This document shows positions 1-9,880 of a DNA stretch of 64,000 bases, one piece after another. The notes beneath the pieces were generated by a model. That model saw only the letters and a program-made list of their open reading frames with translations, did not search any database and was not told where the DNA came from. The position numbers and the translations under genes are program-made. This DNA comes from Ga0077555 sp050187415 (GTDB taxonomy: Bacteria > Pseudomonadota > Alphaproteobacteria > Rhizobiales > Hyphomicrobiaceae), in contig JBFWXN010000020.1 in NCBI GenBank assembly GCA_050187415.1, positions 9,868 through 73,867 on the forward strand, given 5' to 3'. The first letter of the stretch is position 1, and the number at the start of each line of letters is the position of its first letter.

Positions 1-1032
1 GAAATAGCGCCATACCACATACGTCAGGGGTAGGAAGAGCGCGATGAAGAGAATTCCGGCCCACGGCGTGTAGGCGGCTATTTTAGTGCCGAACAGGACT
101 TGGGGTATGCCTGAGAAGCCGATGACCAGCGGCGTTTGCAGAAGATAGACGGAATAAGACGTGCCCCCGAGCAGCCAGGCGACGGTGTTGCCCCACGAGC
201 GGTAACGCGTGCCGACGGCGACAACCAACAGCGCCGGCAGAGCAACAGCAACGATGGCGAAGTCGTAGAGCCCCTTGGCGCCTGCCAAGAGAGAAGCTGG
301 AGCGCTCAGCGTCGCAAGAACGACAAGCAACGACAATCCCAGCACCCAGGGCGAGAACGTGCCCGGTGCGCGAGGTCCTCCCCGCAACGCTCTATACAAA
401 AGAACGCCCAGGAAGAAGGAGAACGCGACTCGCGGAAAACCGAAAACGAAGTTCGTCGTCCCCCAGCCGATATCCAGCGTGTTGTGCATTAGCCCGGTCA
501 GTGCCAGGGCAATGCCACTCATGACGATCAACCCGATCAACACGCCTCTGCTCAACAGCGGCACCAACCATGCGTAGAGAAAATTGACGGCCAACTCGAA
601 GAAAATCGACCACGCCGCACCATTCAGTGGAAATAAAATTTGATTTGGACTCGTCGGACTCGGGAGCGAGAAACCATTGAACAGTACCGTTATTGCCAAT
701 CCCGGGCCATCGATAGTCCCGAGCTCCCGATGCCATCTCGGAAATTGAAAGATGAGCGCCAAAAGAGTCGAGAACGCTACAAGCGGCCATATGCGAGCCA
801 TGCGTATCGCAAAGAACCTGGCAAAGCCAAGTCCGGCCTGCAGCCTCTCCTCGTAGCTGTTGGCAATTACGAAGCCGCTCAACAGAAAAAAGAAATCAAC
901 GCATAAATAACCACTCGAAAGCAATGCGCCTCCGTCAGAAAACAAAAACCAAATATGGTAAAATAATATGACTAGAGCCGCCAGCCCCCGGCATAAATCC
1001 AAAGAACGTATGTGTTCAGTACTGCTTTGCAC
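1..1032 (-). CDS. Acyltransferase 3 family membrane protein, C-terminus cut by window edge
   Basis: This is a membrane acyltransferase of the OafA/ExoZ type, which moves acetyl or similar groups onto surface polysaccharides. The reading frame starts at a GTG (1030-1032) and stays open to the window edge, giving 344 codons. The start region reads RSLDLCRGLAALVILFYHIW and is followed by FFFLLSGFVIA, the usual opening of this family, with many hydrophobic helices after it and a late GGTSYSVYLLQTPL segment. An in-frame TAG just upstream limits the start. The DNA around the first 100 codons is visibly more AT-rich than the rest of the window, which fits transfer. The neighbouring Wza-like gene points to decoration of the same polymer. 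The stop codon lies outside the window. Confidence 0.85.
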   Translation of the reverse strand, partial: MQSSTEHIRSLDLCRGLAALVILFYHIWFLFSDGGALLSSGYLCVDFFFLLSGFVIANSYEERLQAGLGFARFFAIRMARIWPLVAFSTLLALIFQFPRWHRELGTIDGPGLAITVLFNGFSLPSPTSPNQILFPLNGAAWSIFFELAVNFLYAWLVPLLSRGVLIGLIVMSGIALALTGLMHNTLDIGWGTTNFVFGFPRVAFSFFLGVLLYRALRGGPRAPGTFSPWVLGLSLLVVLATLSAPASLLAGAKGLYDFAIVAVALPALLVVAVGTRYRSWGNTVAWLLGGTSYSVYLLQTPLVIGFSGIPQVLFGTKIAAYTPWAGILFIALFLPLTYVVWRYF

Positions 1033-1359
1033 GCCCCACACGATCTATCGATGATTTAGTTTCAGAATATCGCGACCGTTGACGCGGTGCAAGACGATTG
1101 CGCCCCCTTAACCGGCGCCGACGCCCATAGCGGAAGACAGTGCCATCCGCGTGGCTACGTCCGCCGAGCCTACGACGGCCCGGGCGATGCCCTCGGATCG
1201 GTGGGTCACCGATGCACGGCAAGGGACCCGCCATGCCGGCCCAGAGAGGTTCTGCGCTAGTGTTGCAGTCGAGCCACGGTCGCATCCGGAGAATCACCAT
1301 ATAGGAAAGCTGTCGCGTTGTGAGCAGTACGTAAGCGTATCTACCTCGGGAGATCCGAC
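1033..1359. other. Divergent intergenic region with a short palindrome
   Basis: This gap separates the left-going acyltransferase from the right-going Wza-like gene and must carry both promoters. I see no convincing -35/-10 pair. A perfect 7-bp inverted repeat with a 3-base centre (ATCGGTG ggt CACCGAT) lies at 1197-1213. No credible coding frame was found. Confidence 0.5.
1197..1213. promoter_or_regulatory. Perfect 7-bp palindrome upstream of the export gene
   Basis: ATCGGTG and CACCGAT flank three bases, about 150 bases before the TTG start of the Wza-like gene and in the divergent promoter gap. It could be an operator, but no regulator is encoded nearby and the repeat is short enough to occur by chance. 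Confidence 0.3.
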
Positions 1360-2571
1360 TTGCGAAACACTTCCGCGCTCGTGGCATGGCCGCTGGTTCT
1401 CTTGACACTGTCGGGCTGCACCAATCTGCCGGTTGGCGGACCCTCTCATCATGCCATCGAAGATCATGCGGTATCGACCCTGAGCCTGAGCCCACGGCAT
1501 GTGCGTCAACGCTACGTTCTCGTCGACATTACGAGCGACATTATCGATCAAATTCCGGAGATCGGGCCGGGATCGTTCTTCTCCAGCTTCGGAAATCGCA
1601 ATCGCGGCAGCTCCGTCATGAATCTCGGGCCTGGCGATAGCGTCCAGGTCACAATTTTCGAGTCGTCGGCCGGCGGACTGTTTGCTCCAGGTGAGAGCAG
1701 CCTGAGGCCCGGCAACTTCGTGACGCTGCCTTTGCAGACCGTGAGCCAAAGCGGAACGATTGCCGTTCCCTATGCCGGCAGCGTCCGAGTTGCAGGACAA
1801 ACGAGCGAGCAGGCCGCAAAGCTGATCCAGAGCAAACTCTCCAATCGCGCCATCGAGCCGCAGGTCATCCTGACCGTTGGGGAGCAGGTCGCATCGTCGG
1901 TCACACTCGTTGGCCAGACTTCGAGTAAAGTACCTCTGCGCGGGAACGAGCGCGTCTTGGATCTGATCGCGCGTGGTGGTGGAGCACGCGTGCCAGATCA
2001 TGAGCTATTCGTCACGCTGGTTCGCAATGGGCACAGTTCCACCGTCTATTTTCCGACGCTCGTCCGTTATCCGCGAGAAAACATTTTCGTCGCTCCCGGC
2101 GATATTCTCTACTTGTATAGAGAGCAGCAAAAATTCCTCGCCTTTGGCGCCTTCGGCGTCAGCGGGCAGACGCAGGGTGTCACAGGCTACTTCACATTCG
2201 ATGACCAGACGATCACGCTGGTCGAGGCGCTCGCCAAAGCCGGCGGTTTGGCGGACACGAGGGCCAATGCCGAAGTGTTCGTTTATCGTACGGAACCGCG
2301 AGAGGCGCTGGAGCGCATGGGCGTAGACGTGCATAATTTCTGGGATGAAAGCGTACCGACGATCTACAGACTGAATGCGCGAGATCCGTCGGTGTTCTTT
2401 CTCGCACGGCGCTTCAAGATGCGCCACAAAGACGCGCTCTATATCGCCAACTCGGACAGCGTCGAACTCGAGAAGTTCCTCTTCCATACCCAAGCGATCA
2501 GTTCGACGATCTCAGGGGTCGCTGGAGATATCGTCTCGACGCGAGATTCGATCCGAGCTCTCAGTCGCTAG
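1360..2571 (+). CDS. Wza/Poly_export-family polysaccharide export lipoprotein
   Basis: Outer-membrane polysaccharide export protein of the Wza/ExoF type, expected to form the exit channel for the polymer made by the surrounding genes. Translation starts at a TTG with GGGAG eight bases upstream (1347-1351). Residues 1-20 form a lipoprotein signal ending in the lipobox LSGC, with Cys20 as the lipid anchor. A Poly_export domain begins near residue 85 (LGPGDSVQVTIFE), and SLBB-like segments follow (GTIAVPYAGSVRVAGQT and a later FDDQTITLVEALAKAGG). The length, 403 residues, is normal for the family. A hairpin at 2596-2631 follows the stop. The partner inner-membrane protein is the ExoP-like gene at 5299-7623. 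Confidence 0.9.
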   Translation: MRNTSALVAWPLVLLTLSGCTNLPVGGPSHHAIEDHAVSTLSLSPRHVRQRYVLVDITSDIIDQIPEIGPGSFFSSFGNRNRGSSVMNLGPGDSVQVTIFESSAGGLFAPGESSLRPGNFVTLPLQTVSQSGTIAVPYAGSVRVAGQTSEQAAKLIQSKLSNRAIEPQVILTVGEQVASSVTLVGQTSSKVPLRGNERVLDLIARGGGARVPDHELFVTLVRNGHSSTVYFPTLVRYPRENIFVAPGDILYLYREQQKFLAFGAFGVSGQTQGVTGYFTFDDQTITLVEALAKAGGLADTRANAEVFVYRTEPREALERMGVDVHNFWDESVPTIYRLNARDPSVFFLARRFKMRHKDALYIANSDSVELEKFLFHTQAISSTISGVAGDIVSTRDSIRALSR

Positions 2572-2988
2572 GTTGGGATCCAATCGGATTTTCTCCTAGC
2601 CCGATCGGCTCAACACGGCTGATCGGGCTAGAGACATTGGCAGCCGGACAAAATCGACAGACCGTCGCGGAGTTGCGATCCTCGTGCGATGAATGTCTAC
2701 GGTTTCGACCAGGCACGGGATCGGCGGCGCGGACGGGCCGGACGACCAAAGCCGTGGATGAGTGCCGAACCCATCAACCTCCCGCAGATCAATTCATCTG
2801 CGCCCGTCGACAGCTCAAGCCATGTGCAGGTAGATTGTGGCTCGCGTTCAAGCGCCCCATGCCGCACCCGCCGCTGCAACCACAATCTTGGTCGATGCAT
2901 GTTGACGTCAACGAATGGCCGGCTGCTCTCGATCTGTCGCGGGTGCACTGGCGAAAGCCAACTGGCGCAACTGACAGCGTGTTGAGCT
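2572..2988. other. Gene-free stretch after the export gene
   Basis: Apart from the hairpin at 2596-2631 nothing recognisable is present. The open frames here have compositions unlike the neighbouring proteins and match no family I know. Confidence 0.5.
2596..2631 (+). terminator. Hairpin after the Wza-like gene
   Basis: A 14-bp stem with one mismatch (CTAGCCCGATCGGC against GCTGATCGGGCTAG) and an 8-base loop begins 24 bases after the stop codon. There is no T-run, so it may be a terminator or an mRNA-end stabiliser. Confidence 0.65.
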
Positions 2989-3954
2989 ATGCCCCGCCCG
3001 GACATTAGTATCGTCATTCCGACATTCAACCGACTGGATCGCCTGAAGCGCGTTCTCGGCGCGGTCAGTCGGCAGGACTTTGCTGCTCGTTCTTACGAGG
3101 TCATCGTCGTCTCCGACGGATCGAGTGACGGCACGAATGAGTACTTGGCTTCTCAGTCGGATCTGGCGCAACTGAAGCCGATGTATCAACCGAACCGGGG
3201 GCCGGCTGCCGCACGCAACAGCGGCATTACGGCAGCGCAGGGTGCGTTGATCGTCTTCATCGACGATGACGTTATTCCGATACCTACACTTTTGACAGAG
3301 CACGTCCAATCCCATCGCAACTCACCGCGCGATATTGCGGTCATCGGTCCCTTGCTGACTCCTGCTGAATTCAAGCTTTCCCCATGGGTCAACTGGGAGC
3401 AGGAGATGCTTGTGAAGCAGTATTCCGCCATGCAACGCGGCGATTGGAATGCAACACCGAGGCAGTTCTATACGGGCAACGCATCGATCCGGCGCGACGT
3501 CCTCCTTGCTGCGGGAGGCTTCGACGAGACTTTTCGGCGCGCAGAGGATGTGGAATTGGCTTACCGGCTTGCCGAGCGCGGTGTCGAGTTCGTGTTCAAT
3601 GCGTCTGCGATCGGATGGCATTACGCCGAGCGGAGCTTCCGATCCTGGTCGGACGCCGCCTATGCCTACGGGCGAAATGATGCCGTCTTCGCCCGAGATC
3701 GCAATCAAGCGTGGCTTCTTTCGGTGATCCGGCAAGAGTTTTCGGCGCGGAGACTGCCGCTACGGCAGCTCATAAAATCTTGTCTGAACCGCCCGTTCGT
3801 ATCCGCCGGGGCCCAGGCCGGTATGAGAGGCCTTGCAGGAATTGCAGGTCTGCTTGGGCTTTCGCCAATCGAAGTCGCTGCTTACAGCGGCATTTTCGGA
3901 ATACGGTATTATCAGGGTTTTGTCGACGAGATCGGGGAAGTCGATTTTCTATAG
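2989..3954 (+). CDS. Family 2 glycosyltransferase
   Basis: A GT-A fold glycosyltransferase of 321 residues that probably adds one sugar of the repeat unit on the cytoplasmic face. The N-terminus reads ISIVIPTFNRLDRL, followed by the nucleotide-binding SDGSSDGT (residues 42-49), a metal-binding Asp triad at 92-94 (FIDDDVIP) and a catalytic-type Glu-Asp at 185-186 (RRAEDVELAYRL). The C-terminal part is amphipathic, without clear membrane spans. No strong ribosome binding site precedes the ATG, but the start agrees with family alignments. The sugar and linkage cannot be read from the sequence. Confidence 0.9.
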   Translation: MPRPDISIVIPTFNRLDRLKRVLGAVSRQDFAARSYEVIVVSDGSSDGTNEYLASQSDLAQLKPMYQPNRGPAAARNSGITAAQGALIVFIDDDVIPIPTLLTEHVQSHRNSPRDIAVIGPLLTPAEFKLSPWVNWEQEMLVKQYSAMQRGDWNATPRQFYTGNASIRRDVLLAAGGFDETFRRAEDVELAYRLAERGVEFVFNASAIGWHYAERSFRSWSDAAYAYGRNDAVFARDRNQAWLLSVIRQEFSARRLPLRQLIKSCLNRPFVSAGAQAGMRGLAGIAGLLGLSPIEVAAYSGIFGIRYYQGFVDEIGEVDFL

Positions 3955-4030
3955 CCCGACCGCTTCATCCCGCCGCCGAATGAACCTGAAAGCAGATCGC
4001 GCCCTTTTGGGATGCCGGCGGCTCTTGACC

Positions 4031-5302
4031 TCAGGCAAACGGCCGCACCAAGGAATGGGGGTAGCGATGGTGGCGGATTCGGGCCTGCAGCACGAAAGAG
4101 GGTTTGGGAAACGCGGCTTCGGAATGACACGCCGTCGCGGCGACAAGTACCAAGAAGACGATCCAAAGCGGATCAAACGGTACAAACCAGATTGTCTCGA
4201 GAAGGTTCATCAGCATTATGTAAATCAGGATCGAGAGGGTGAACAGTGCACGTTTCGGATCGCTCCTGCGAACGCGCTCGAGCCCGTATAGAGCAGCCAC
4301 CAAGGCTGCCAAGAATATGAATAGCCCAAAATACCCGTTCTCGAGGCGCATATCCAGGTATCCGCTGTGGCTCGACGGCATTTCCCGCACAAAACCCGGC
4401 GCCGATAGCGATGGACTAAAGGGTACAAACCAGAACGAGTGGAACCCCCATCCGAACCATGGCTTCTGGGCCGTCTGCGTCTGTATGAAATCCCAGATGA
4501 ATACTCGGCCGGTAAACGTAGGATCCCCGTATATCCGATACGAAAGGCGTTCGGCTAGACTGTGGATGACCATAGACGCCGACAAGAAGCTGACGGGTAT
4601 GGCTGTCACGATGGCGGCGACCGACCATTTCGTCCTCGAACTCAAAACCGTGGCGGCAAGTGCAACGATGAAAGCGAGAACCAAGAAACCCAGGGACGTT
4701 TTCGATTTGCTTTCGACGATAAGCCAGATCGACAGGCCGATGACGATCGACGGCAGGATATGGCGCCGTCCGGAGACCAGCAGGTAACTGGAGATCATTA
4801 TTGCTATCGAAGCGCACATCCCCAAATACTGCTTGTGCAGCATATACCCCGAGTGACCAAGCACTTCATTTTCCCACGTCATCATGGGGGGCGTGGTCAA
4901 CACAAAAATGCCGTTGATAAAAACCGCCACGGCGTAGCACCAAAAGATCCCGGCCAGATAATCTGCTTTGGTATTTCTCAGCGTGGCCGGCAGCATGACC
5001 ATTACTGTGATCATTACCGCCAGAACCCACCTCGGGAAAGCATCGCCTGGGCTGAATGCCCAAGATATGCTCGCTCCGGCATAGAGCAAGAAACAGGCGA
5101 GCAGCACTACGGGCGGCTGATAAAGCCGCCTCAGATCAAGATCGTGCCGGCAGGCGACAGCCAGCACCAAAGTGAGCACGAACATCGCGGGCCACACGAT
5201 TTGTGGCGACGCGAGGCCCGGCGCGACGTGGTCCGATACCGGCTGCAAGACCAGTACGTATAAAACAGCGAACAGCGGTATAGCTGCGAATAGCCGCCTC
5301 AT
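4031..5302 (-). CDS. O-antigen ligase/polymerase family protein (ExoQ/Wzy-like)
   Basis: An integral membrane protein of 423 residues with about ten hydrophobic helices. The family polymerises or ligates lipid-linked repeat units at the periplasmic face. Diagnostic features are the large central loop with SKTSLGF, FTGRVFIWDF, PWFGWGFHSFW and SSHSGYLDMRLENGYFGL, as in O-antigen ligase (PF04932) and ExoQ proteins. Its ATG overlaps the TGA of the upstream ExoP-like gene by four bases (ATGA), so the two are translationally coupled and likely work together, as ExoP and ExoQ do in succinoglycan-type systems. Without lipid A genes nearby, polymerase is more likely than ligase. Confidence 0.87.
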   Translation of the reverse strand: MRRLFAAIPLFAVLYVLVLQPVSDHVAPGLASPQIVWPAMFVLTLVLAVACRHDLDLRRLYQPPVVLLACFLLYAGASISWAFSPGDAFPRWVLAVMITVMVMLPATLRNTKADYLAGIFWCYAVAVFINGIFVLTTPPMMTWENEVLGHSGYMLHKQYLGMCASIAIMISSYLLVSGRRHILPSIVIGLSIWLIVESKSKTSLGFLVLAFIVALAATVLSSRTKWSVAAIVTAIPVSFLSASMVIHSLAERLSYRIYGDPTFTGRVFIWDFIQTQTAQKPWFGWGFHSFWFVPFSPSLSAPGFVREMPSSHSGYLDMRLENGYFGLFIFLAALVAALYGLERVRRSDPKRALFTLSILIYIMLMNLLETIWFVPFDPLWIVFLVLVAATACHSEAAFPKPSFVLQARIRHHRYPHSLVRPFA

Positions 5303-7623
5303 GCTGCACGGGAGCGTGTTTTCTCTGCTGCTTTCACAGCCTCGTCACCGGTCTTGATCGTGGATTTTGTGCTCTGCTTCTTGATTTGGCTGACTTTATC
5401 CTCGCGGAAGTAGGTTCGATACTTGCCACCCTTGTAGCTCTCGATGCTACGCAATGCCATCGGGTCGGCCTTATTCAGCACCACGCACAGAACACGCTCC
5501 CACAAATCCGGCACTTCGCTGAATGTCTCGAGAACCAATCGCTGCGTGGTTTTTCCCCATTCGATGACAAAAACAAAGCCGTCACAATAGGGCGCCAGCA
5601 TTCTGCAATCGGCCAGCAGCGAAATCGGGGGAGGCTCGATAACGACCAGGTCGTAGGATGCCCGTGCCTGGCGAAGCAATTCCTCCATATTGCTGGAGCC
5701 AAGAAGCTGTGCCGCGTTCGTTATGTCGTCCGAGGTGGGACAAGGCAGCACGTCAACCCCGGATCGCTCGCTCTTGAAGACAAAGTCTGCGAGGTTCTCA
5801 GGGCTATCCAAGGCCTCGCGCAGCCCGTGGTACGCACTGGGGGCCATCAACCTCGTCAACGTCTGGCGATGGAAATCAGCGTCGATGAGCAAGGTGCGGG
5901 CACCCGCATCCTTGGACACCTGAGTTGCGAGATTGGCCGCGAGCGTCGTCTTGCCTTCGTTCGCCAGCGACGCCACGACGCACACCACTTTAGCGTCGCC
6001 CTCGCGCTTGGCGACGCTGATGAGCGACCACAGCATTCGGACGGCCTCGGCAAAGCGCGAGTATGGCATGTCCAGACAATACTCGGCGAGCCGCGTATTT
6101 CGCTTGCCGACTCTGGGAACGATCAGAGGCATCAGACCGAGGGAGCGCTTCACCTGCCCAGCCGTCCTGAAGACGCCGACCGGCCAGTGCCACAAGAATG
6201 TCAGCACCACACCGAACAGAAGACCGATAAGTGAGCTTCCGCCCAGCACAATCAAACGCTTCTTGGACGATTCGGTTCGCGTGGGGACGGCAGCGTGAGT
6301 CAGAATTCGGGCATAGGGAAGCACAAGCAGATCGTTTTCCGGTCGATCGGCTTCCGATACGCTCTTGAGCATCGACGTATACAAATTGCGATACGTGTCC
6401 GCAGTGCCTTCCAATTCACGAAGCCGGGCTGTGTCCTCGACGGCGGCCGATGCCTTGCTCGTCGAATTTGGCAGTGCGGAGATCAATTCGTCATACCGCG
6501 ATCTGGCAACCTCGAACTGGTCACCGAAAGAACTGGCGATGCGTTTGCGCTCGGCCGTGATCGCCGCCGATATCTCCGCTTGCTGATCTCGGAGCTTGAT
6601 TGCTGCAGCGTGGTTCTTGCCGACACGCCTTTCAAGCTCCGCAGCACTGGTTGCGATATCCATATACCGCTCGCGCAGCCTGACGATGAGATTGTTGTCC
6701 GGAATGTAGCTCGCCAGCGCTCCCGCGCTTCCCGCCTGCTGCACGCTCTCCCAGCGTGCTCGTGCGTCGAGCATGGCGATCCGCGCATTCGCGACGTGAT
6801 TGGTGAGACTAGTCAGCTGGTCTGAAGGCAGCACATGCGTATCGGAGGCGATCAGGTTGTTTGCCAGTTTGAACTTGAGGACCTGACTTTCTGCGTCGGC
6901 CGCCTTCGCCCGGAGCTCGGCCAAACGCTCGCTCATGACCTTGGTGGCCAACTGCGTCGTGCGCTGCTTTGATTGCAGGGTTGAAGCAATATAGCTTTCG
7001 GCAATCTCGTTGGCGATTTTAGCCGCCTTTTCCGGGGTCCTCGACTCGAAGGAGATATTCATCACCGACGGCTGACTTTCCCACCAGACTCGCATATTGC
7101 CGAGCACCGCTCCGAACACGGTGGCCTCGTCGCACTTCTGCAATATCCGCTCCGGAGCGTTAAAGCCCGCGTAGGACTTCAGTTTCCGCAGGGACGATCT
7201 AACCTTAACCAGAAATCCGGTGGGAGCTTCCACGGATTGCGCATTCTTGGCCGGACAGCCGAATTCAGGATCATTCAATAGGTCGAGTTTGCGAATGACG
7301 GGCAGAAGAACCATCTCCGACGTGACGACCTGGGTCTGGCTGTAGGCGTCGAGGCCCAAGTCGGGTCCATGGCTCACTCGTTGCGTCTGCAAATAGTTGT
7401 TGGCGCTTCTCTCGAGCATCAAGCCGACCCCGGCCTTGTAGGAGGGCGGCAAGTGCGTCAGCAAAGCTATGCCGCCGCCAAGACCGAGAATGACGGCGAG
7501 CAACCACAGGGGCCATCCCCGCAATGCGATGCCTCGGAGATCCGACATGTCTAACGGCGCGGCGGTGAAGGTTGGATTCCTGCGGCTTACCGCGATTTCC
7601 TGTTCACTCATGATACGCGACAC
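5299..7623 (-). CDS. ExoP/Wzc-type polysaccharide copolymerase with tyrosine-kinase domain
   Basis: A bacterial tyrosine (BY) kinase fused to a chain-length regulator, 774 residues, inner membrane. The first helix is at about 36-56. A long periplasmic coiled-coil region follows (about 200-430), then a Pro-containing segment and second helix at about 455-482. The cytoplasmic kinase domain has Walker A at 551-560 (ASLANEGKTT), Walker A' at 578-587 (LLIDADFHRQ) and YDLVVIEPPP as Walker B. The C-terminus carries only a few tyrosines (SYKGGKYRTYF), fewer than in Wzc. A GTG start at 7623 has GGGACGA upstream; an ATG at 7611 is the alternative. It controls polymer length and export together with the Wza-like and polymerase genes. 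Confidence 0.93.
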   Translation of the reverse strand: MSRIMSEQEIAVSRRNPTFTAAPLDMSDLRGIALRGWPLWLLAVILGLGGGIALLTHLPPSYKAGVGLMLERSANNYLQTQRVSHGPDLGLDAYSQTQVVTSEMVLLPVIRKLDLLNDPEFGCPAKNAQSVEAPTGFLVKVRSSLRKLKSYAGFNAPERILQKCDEATVFGAVLGNMRVWWESQPSVMNISFESRTPEKAAKIANEIAESYIASTLQSKQRTTQLATKVMSERLAELRAKAADAESQVLKFKLANNLIASDTHVLPSDQLTSLTNHVANARIAMLDARARWESVQQAGSAGALASYIPDNNLIVRLRERYMDIATSAAELERRVGKNHAAAIKLRDQQAEISAAITAERKRIASSFGDQFEVARSRYDELISALPNSTSKASAAVEDTARLRELEGTADTYRNLYTSMLKSVSEADRPENDLLVLPYARILTHAAVPTRTESSKKRLIVLGGSSLIGLLFGVVLTFLWHWPVGVFRTAGQVKRSLGLMPLIVPRVGKRNTRLAEYCLDMPYSRFAEAVRMLWSLISVAKREGDAKVVCVVASLANEGKTTLAANLATQVSKDAGARTLLIDADFHRQTLTRLMAPSAYHGLREALDSPENLADFVFKSERSGVDVLPCPTSDDITNAAQLLGSSNMEELLRQARASYDLVVIEPPPISLLADCRMLAPYCDGFVFVIEWGKTTQRLVLETFSEVPDLWERVLCVVLNKADPMALRSIESYKGGKYRTYFREDKVSQIKKQSTKSTIKTGDEAVKAAEKTRSRAA

Positions 7624-8245
7624 ACTCGTCCCAACTTACAGTTGCCAACCGCGATGAGGAGGCTTTACGCAAAATCCAGACCGCCCGGAGCGCAGAAGAT
7701 ACTAGCTCGATCTTGCCTGCTTCGTCGAGCGCGGATCGGCACCCTGCGCGGGGTGTTTTGTGCTTCCAGGCCACGAAAGGAGGCGGGCCCGAAAGAGGCC
7801 CGAAGCGGTCCAGCTTCCAGGCAGTTCAGCACCGTGCATGTCTGATCCAACGCCTGGCAGCGAACGGCACGCTTGGCTTTCCGGTCCAAATCGATCCAAT
7901 CGTCCCAATAGATGCCAGCCAAAGATGCACTCGACCAATGCACTCGCCTCCAAGCAAGGCATGAAGAGTTTTATGTTGACTTGGGCGCGGGATGCAAGCT
8001 GCCAGTACGTATTGATATTCCGGCAATTCATTTATTCCAGGATATGGTGAACTGGCGCTTTGTCCGTTGCCGACTTCCGGCCGTGCGGATAGTTTGGCGA
8101 AGCGGTCAGGCTGGCGCAGCGCCCTCTTTGGGACCGGGCGAGGTGGCATCGGGATGCGGCTACCTCGGTTGCACGGGGCATGCAGCACCTCCGACGATCC
8201 CACTGCAAGGTCCGATTGGGTGATCATCGACGGATTGAGTAAACC
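7624..8245. other. Long divergent intergenic region
   Basis: This gap lies between the ExoP-like gene and a glycosyltransferase reading the other way. Both promoters should be here, but no clear sigma-70-like pair, strong palindrome or coding frame was found. The short open frames on both strands lack ribosome binding sites and recognisable motifs. Confidence 0.5.
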
Positions 8246-9457
8246 GTGTCCTCCCTTGTCTTTGACACCATGGCGTTCCTGATCGTCGTGTCGTTAACCG
8301 CCAGCGCCGTCGTTTTGATGCTGCTGGTCGGGGTGCTTGCTGTCGAACTGATTGCCATGCTCGTCGCAGGCTCGGATCGGGAGGCTCCGGCTCCGGACGC
8401 GACCGGGTCCTACGTCATCGTCATTCCCGCGCATAACGAAGTCGGTACGATCGAGCACACTCTCGCGGCCGTGCTCGACGATGCCACAGGGCAGGGGCAC
8501 GTCCTTGTTGTCGCGGACAACTGTACCGATCGAACGGCGGCGGTGGCGCGCTCCGCCGGGGCTACAGTGATCGTCCGTCAAGATCCGCTCCGCCGTGGCA
8601 AGGGGTATGCACTCGATTTTGCAGTCCGGCACCTCGAAATAGATCCGCCGGACGTGGTGATCGTCCTGGACGCCGACTGTATTCCGGAGCCCGGGGCCCT
8701 CCGCCAGATTTTCGCAGCCTGCCGGTACAGCAACCGTCCCGTGCAAGCTCGTTACGAAATGACGACACCCGCCCCGGACACAGGCACACTTGCACGCGTC
8801 GGGGCATTTGCGTGGCGCGTCCGAAACGTCGCGAGGCCCAAGGGTCTTGCAGCATTGGGTGTGCCCTGCCTCCTGATGGGAACCGGGATGGCGTTCCCAT
8901 GGCCGACGCTGTCGCGAACGTGTCTCGAAACGGGGCATCTTGTCGAGGACATGGTGCTCGGTCTCGACCTCGCCGCACGTGGAGAAGGCGCTCGTTTCTT
9001 CCCGGAGGCCTGCGTGCGCGGTACGCTGCCGCCAAGCCGGGAAGGCCAGACCTCCCAGCGGACCCGCTGGGAAACAGGCCACCTGCAAGTCATCCGGCAC
9101 TCGCTCGCGCCCTTGCTGATCCGGGCGCTCGCTCGAGCCGACTATCGGATGCTCGTGCTCGCACTTCATGCTTTGGTGCCGCCATTGGCGCTGCTGGCGC
9201 TCCTGCTTCTGGCGGTCGCCGTTGCCAATGGCCTCGTCGCCCTTGCCGGCGGCCCGTCTCTCGGGTTCGAAATCGCGGCCTGGGCGGCCTGCATCGCGGG
9301 CACGGTGTTCGCCACCTACTGGTTCAAGATGGGCCGGGATATATTGTCCCGTCGGGAGCTTTTGCAGCTCCCCGCTTATGTCGTCTCCAAGCTGTCGATT
9401 TATGCTCGTGCCATGAGTGGGCGGCCGATCGAGTGGATCCGATCGAAACGCGACTGA
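8246..9457 (+). CDS. Processive-type family 2 glycosyltransferase with membrane helices
   Basis: A membrane glycosyltransferase, 403 residues. One helix lies at about 11-40, the GT-A domain follows, and two to three helices are near the C-terminus (about 305-370). The catalytic signature of cellulose/hyaluronan-synthase-like enzymes is complete: YVIVIPAHNE, ADNCTDRT, VLDADC (D142/D144), VEDMVLG and QRTRWETGH (the Q-x-x-RW type). It probably transfers a sugar at the membrane, perhaps early in repeat-unit assembly. The start is a GTG at 8246; an in-frame ATG at 8270 is also possible, and neither has a strong ribosome binding site. The acceptor is unknown. Confidence 0.9.
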   Translation: MSSLVFDTMAFLIVVSLTASAVVLMLLVGVLAVELIAMLVAGSDREAPAPDATGSYVIVIPAHNEVGTIEHTLAAVLDDATGQGHVLVVADNCTDRTAAVARSAGATVIVRQDPLRRGKGYALDFAVRHLEIDPPDVVIVLDADCIPEPGALRQIFAACRYSNRPVQARYEMTTPAPDTGTLARVGAFAWRVRNVARPKGLAALGVPCLLMGTGMAFPWPTLSRTCLETGHLVEDMVLGLDLAARGEGARFFPEACVRGTLPPSREGQTSQRTRWETGHLQVIRHSLAPLLIRALARADYRMLVLALHALVPPLALLALLLLAVAVANGLVALAGGPSLGFEIAAWAACIAGTVFATYWFKMGRDILSRRELLQLPAYVVSKLSIYARAMSGRPIEWIRSKRD

Positions 9458-9880
9458 GTGGGCCCGGCGGGCTGGGTCGAACCTGCACGCGCCCCGCATG
9501 GCTTCGCGACTTCCGAGTGTGCCGCGAACCGGCTATCCGGACGCCGGCCTCATCAGGTGGCGAGCGGGCAACCGTACGCGCATGGAAGGCACGAAGGGTT
9601 GTATCATCTCCAATCACGATTCTTGTTTGAAGGCCCGACGGGGCGACCAGCGGGACGTCGCTCCTGGCCGCGTCGTCCAGCGTTCGCCTTGAAGCACAAC
9701 CCCGCCGTCCGGATGCCCGTTGGCTTGTCTCTTGCAGAGGGCCGAGCCCAGTCACGCCGACAAAGTGACGCCTTTAGCGAGCGTGACATACTCTCCTGTT
9801 ACCTTTCTTCCAGCACGTGCTCGTGCTAGATGCACCGCAACGGCGTCGTATGACACAGGTCGGCCGCACTCGGATCTCAA
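9458..9880. other. Gene-free stretch between glycosyltransferase and acetyltransferase
   Basis: No open frame here resembles a protein family. No strong hairpin or promoter was recognised. It may hold the promoter of the downstream acetyltransferase. Confidence 0.5.
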